From NCBI RefSeq assembly GCF_005887615.1, contig NZ_VANS01000002.1, positions 620,001-684,000 of the forward strand: 64,000 nucleotides of DNA. Direction: 5' to 3'. The stretch's first letter is position 1, and the number at the start of each line of letters is the position of its first letter. Under the pieces are notes generated by a model. The model did not search any database, was not told the DNA's origin, and was given only the letters and a program-made list of their open reading frames with translations. The position numbers and the translations under genes are program-made. Origin of the DNA: Sulfitobacter sabulilitoris. Its GTDB lineage: Bacteria > Pseudomonadota > Alphaproteobacteria > Rhodobacterales > Rhodobacteraceae. Positions 63,922 to 64,000 of the stretch are shown piece after piece.

Positions 63922-64000
63922 ATGAGCGATGATTTCGAGGCCCAGAAAACCCGCGCGGCGGCGTGGTTTCGCGATTTGCGCGACCAGATCGTCACGGCCT
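63922..64000 (+). CDS. hemF: Coproporphyrinogen III oxidase (oxygen-dependent) N-terminus, partial
   Basis: The frame starts at an ATG with GGAG upstream and runs off the window end, giving 26 residues: MSDDFEAQKTRAAAWFRDLR and then DQIVTA. A start of this type (WFRxLRDxIV) is typical of HemF, which converts coproporphyrinogen III to protoporphyrinogen IX with oxygen. Only this much is visible, so the call rests on the short N-terminus. Confidence 0.75.
   Translation, partial: MSDDFEAQKTRAAAWFRDLRDQIVTA

Overview
The window reads as a chromosomal segment of an alphaproteobacterium of the order Rhodobacterales (Roseobacter group). The evidence is the high G+C content, the end of a sox thiosulfate-oxidation operon at the left edge, an Mcl1-type malyl-CoA lyase, a TrcR/DUF1013 cell-cycle regulator, a FYDLN-acid protein, COQ9, a membrane-anchored CycM-type cytochrome c and perfect FnrL boxes. 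No phage, insertion sequence, CRISPR array or rRNA operon is visible. The genus cannot be told from the sequence alone.

Layout. 1-3.1 kb: 3' end of soxC, soxD, then DsrE-family and DUF302 exported proteins and a convergent Tat-exported SoxH-like metallohydrolase. 3.2-7.8 kb: tRNA-Ala(GGC), a FYDLN-acid protein, a YgjP-type metallopeptidase, a GntR regulator with its own palindrome, accA and mcl1. 8.0-12.1 kb: D-glutamate module dgcN-dgcA plus a D-amino-acid aminotransferase, then DUF1244 and an N-formylglutamate amidohydrolase on the other strand. 12.2-19.5 kb: pyk, a small membrane protein, rpmI-rplT, a GFA protein, pheST and ytoQ. 19.5-28.1 kb: two GMC oxidoreductases around GST, mscL, ald-aldR and a small lipoprotein, then an acyl-CoA synthetase. 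28.2-33.1 kb: uspA and DUF2189 with two perfect FNR boxes, then katG divergent from oxyR. 33.3-38.5 kb: rpsU, coq9, two quinone oxidoreductases, RNase T2 and trcR. 38.7-43.5 kb: ada and a PEP-mutase-like gene, then dnaX-ybaB-recR. 43.6-51.5 kb: a frameshifted DUF202 gene, a YpfJ-type protease, a TetR regulator, SRP RNA, a CpdB-like enzyme, nudC, three small proteins of unknown role, pheA and cycM. 51.6-57.4 kb: yejABEF peptide importer. 57.5-64 kb: isochorismatase-family gene, a small ORF, LysR, D,D-carboxypeptidase, HAD hydrolase, clpS, rsmC-like, a degenerate SDR and the start of hemF.

The genes work as several local units: sulfur oxidation with periplasmic c-type cytochromes; D-amino-acid turnover; oxygen and peroxide responses (FNR-type sites, OxyR-KatG); translation (L35, L20, PheST, S21, tRNA, SRP RNA); and clamp loading with recombination repair (DnaX, YbaB, RecR). 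Most of the window is ordinary core genome. The more unusual signals are a dispersed quasi-palindromic GCCTCCGGCGG element found at the 3' side of genes, a second shared hairpin family, a nested inverted repeat between pheA and cycM, FNR sites on both sides of DUF2189, an SDR without its catalytic lysine beside hemF, and a D-glutamate cluster that may contain its own deacylase.
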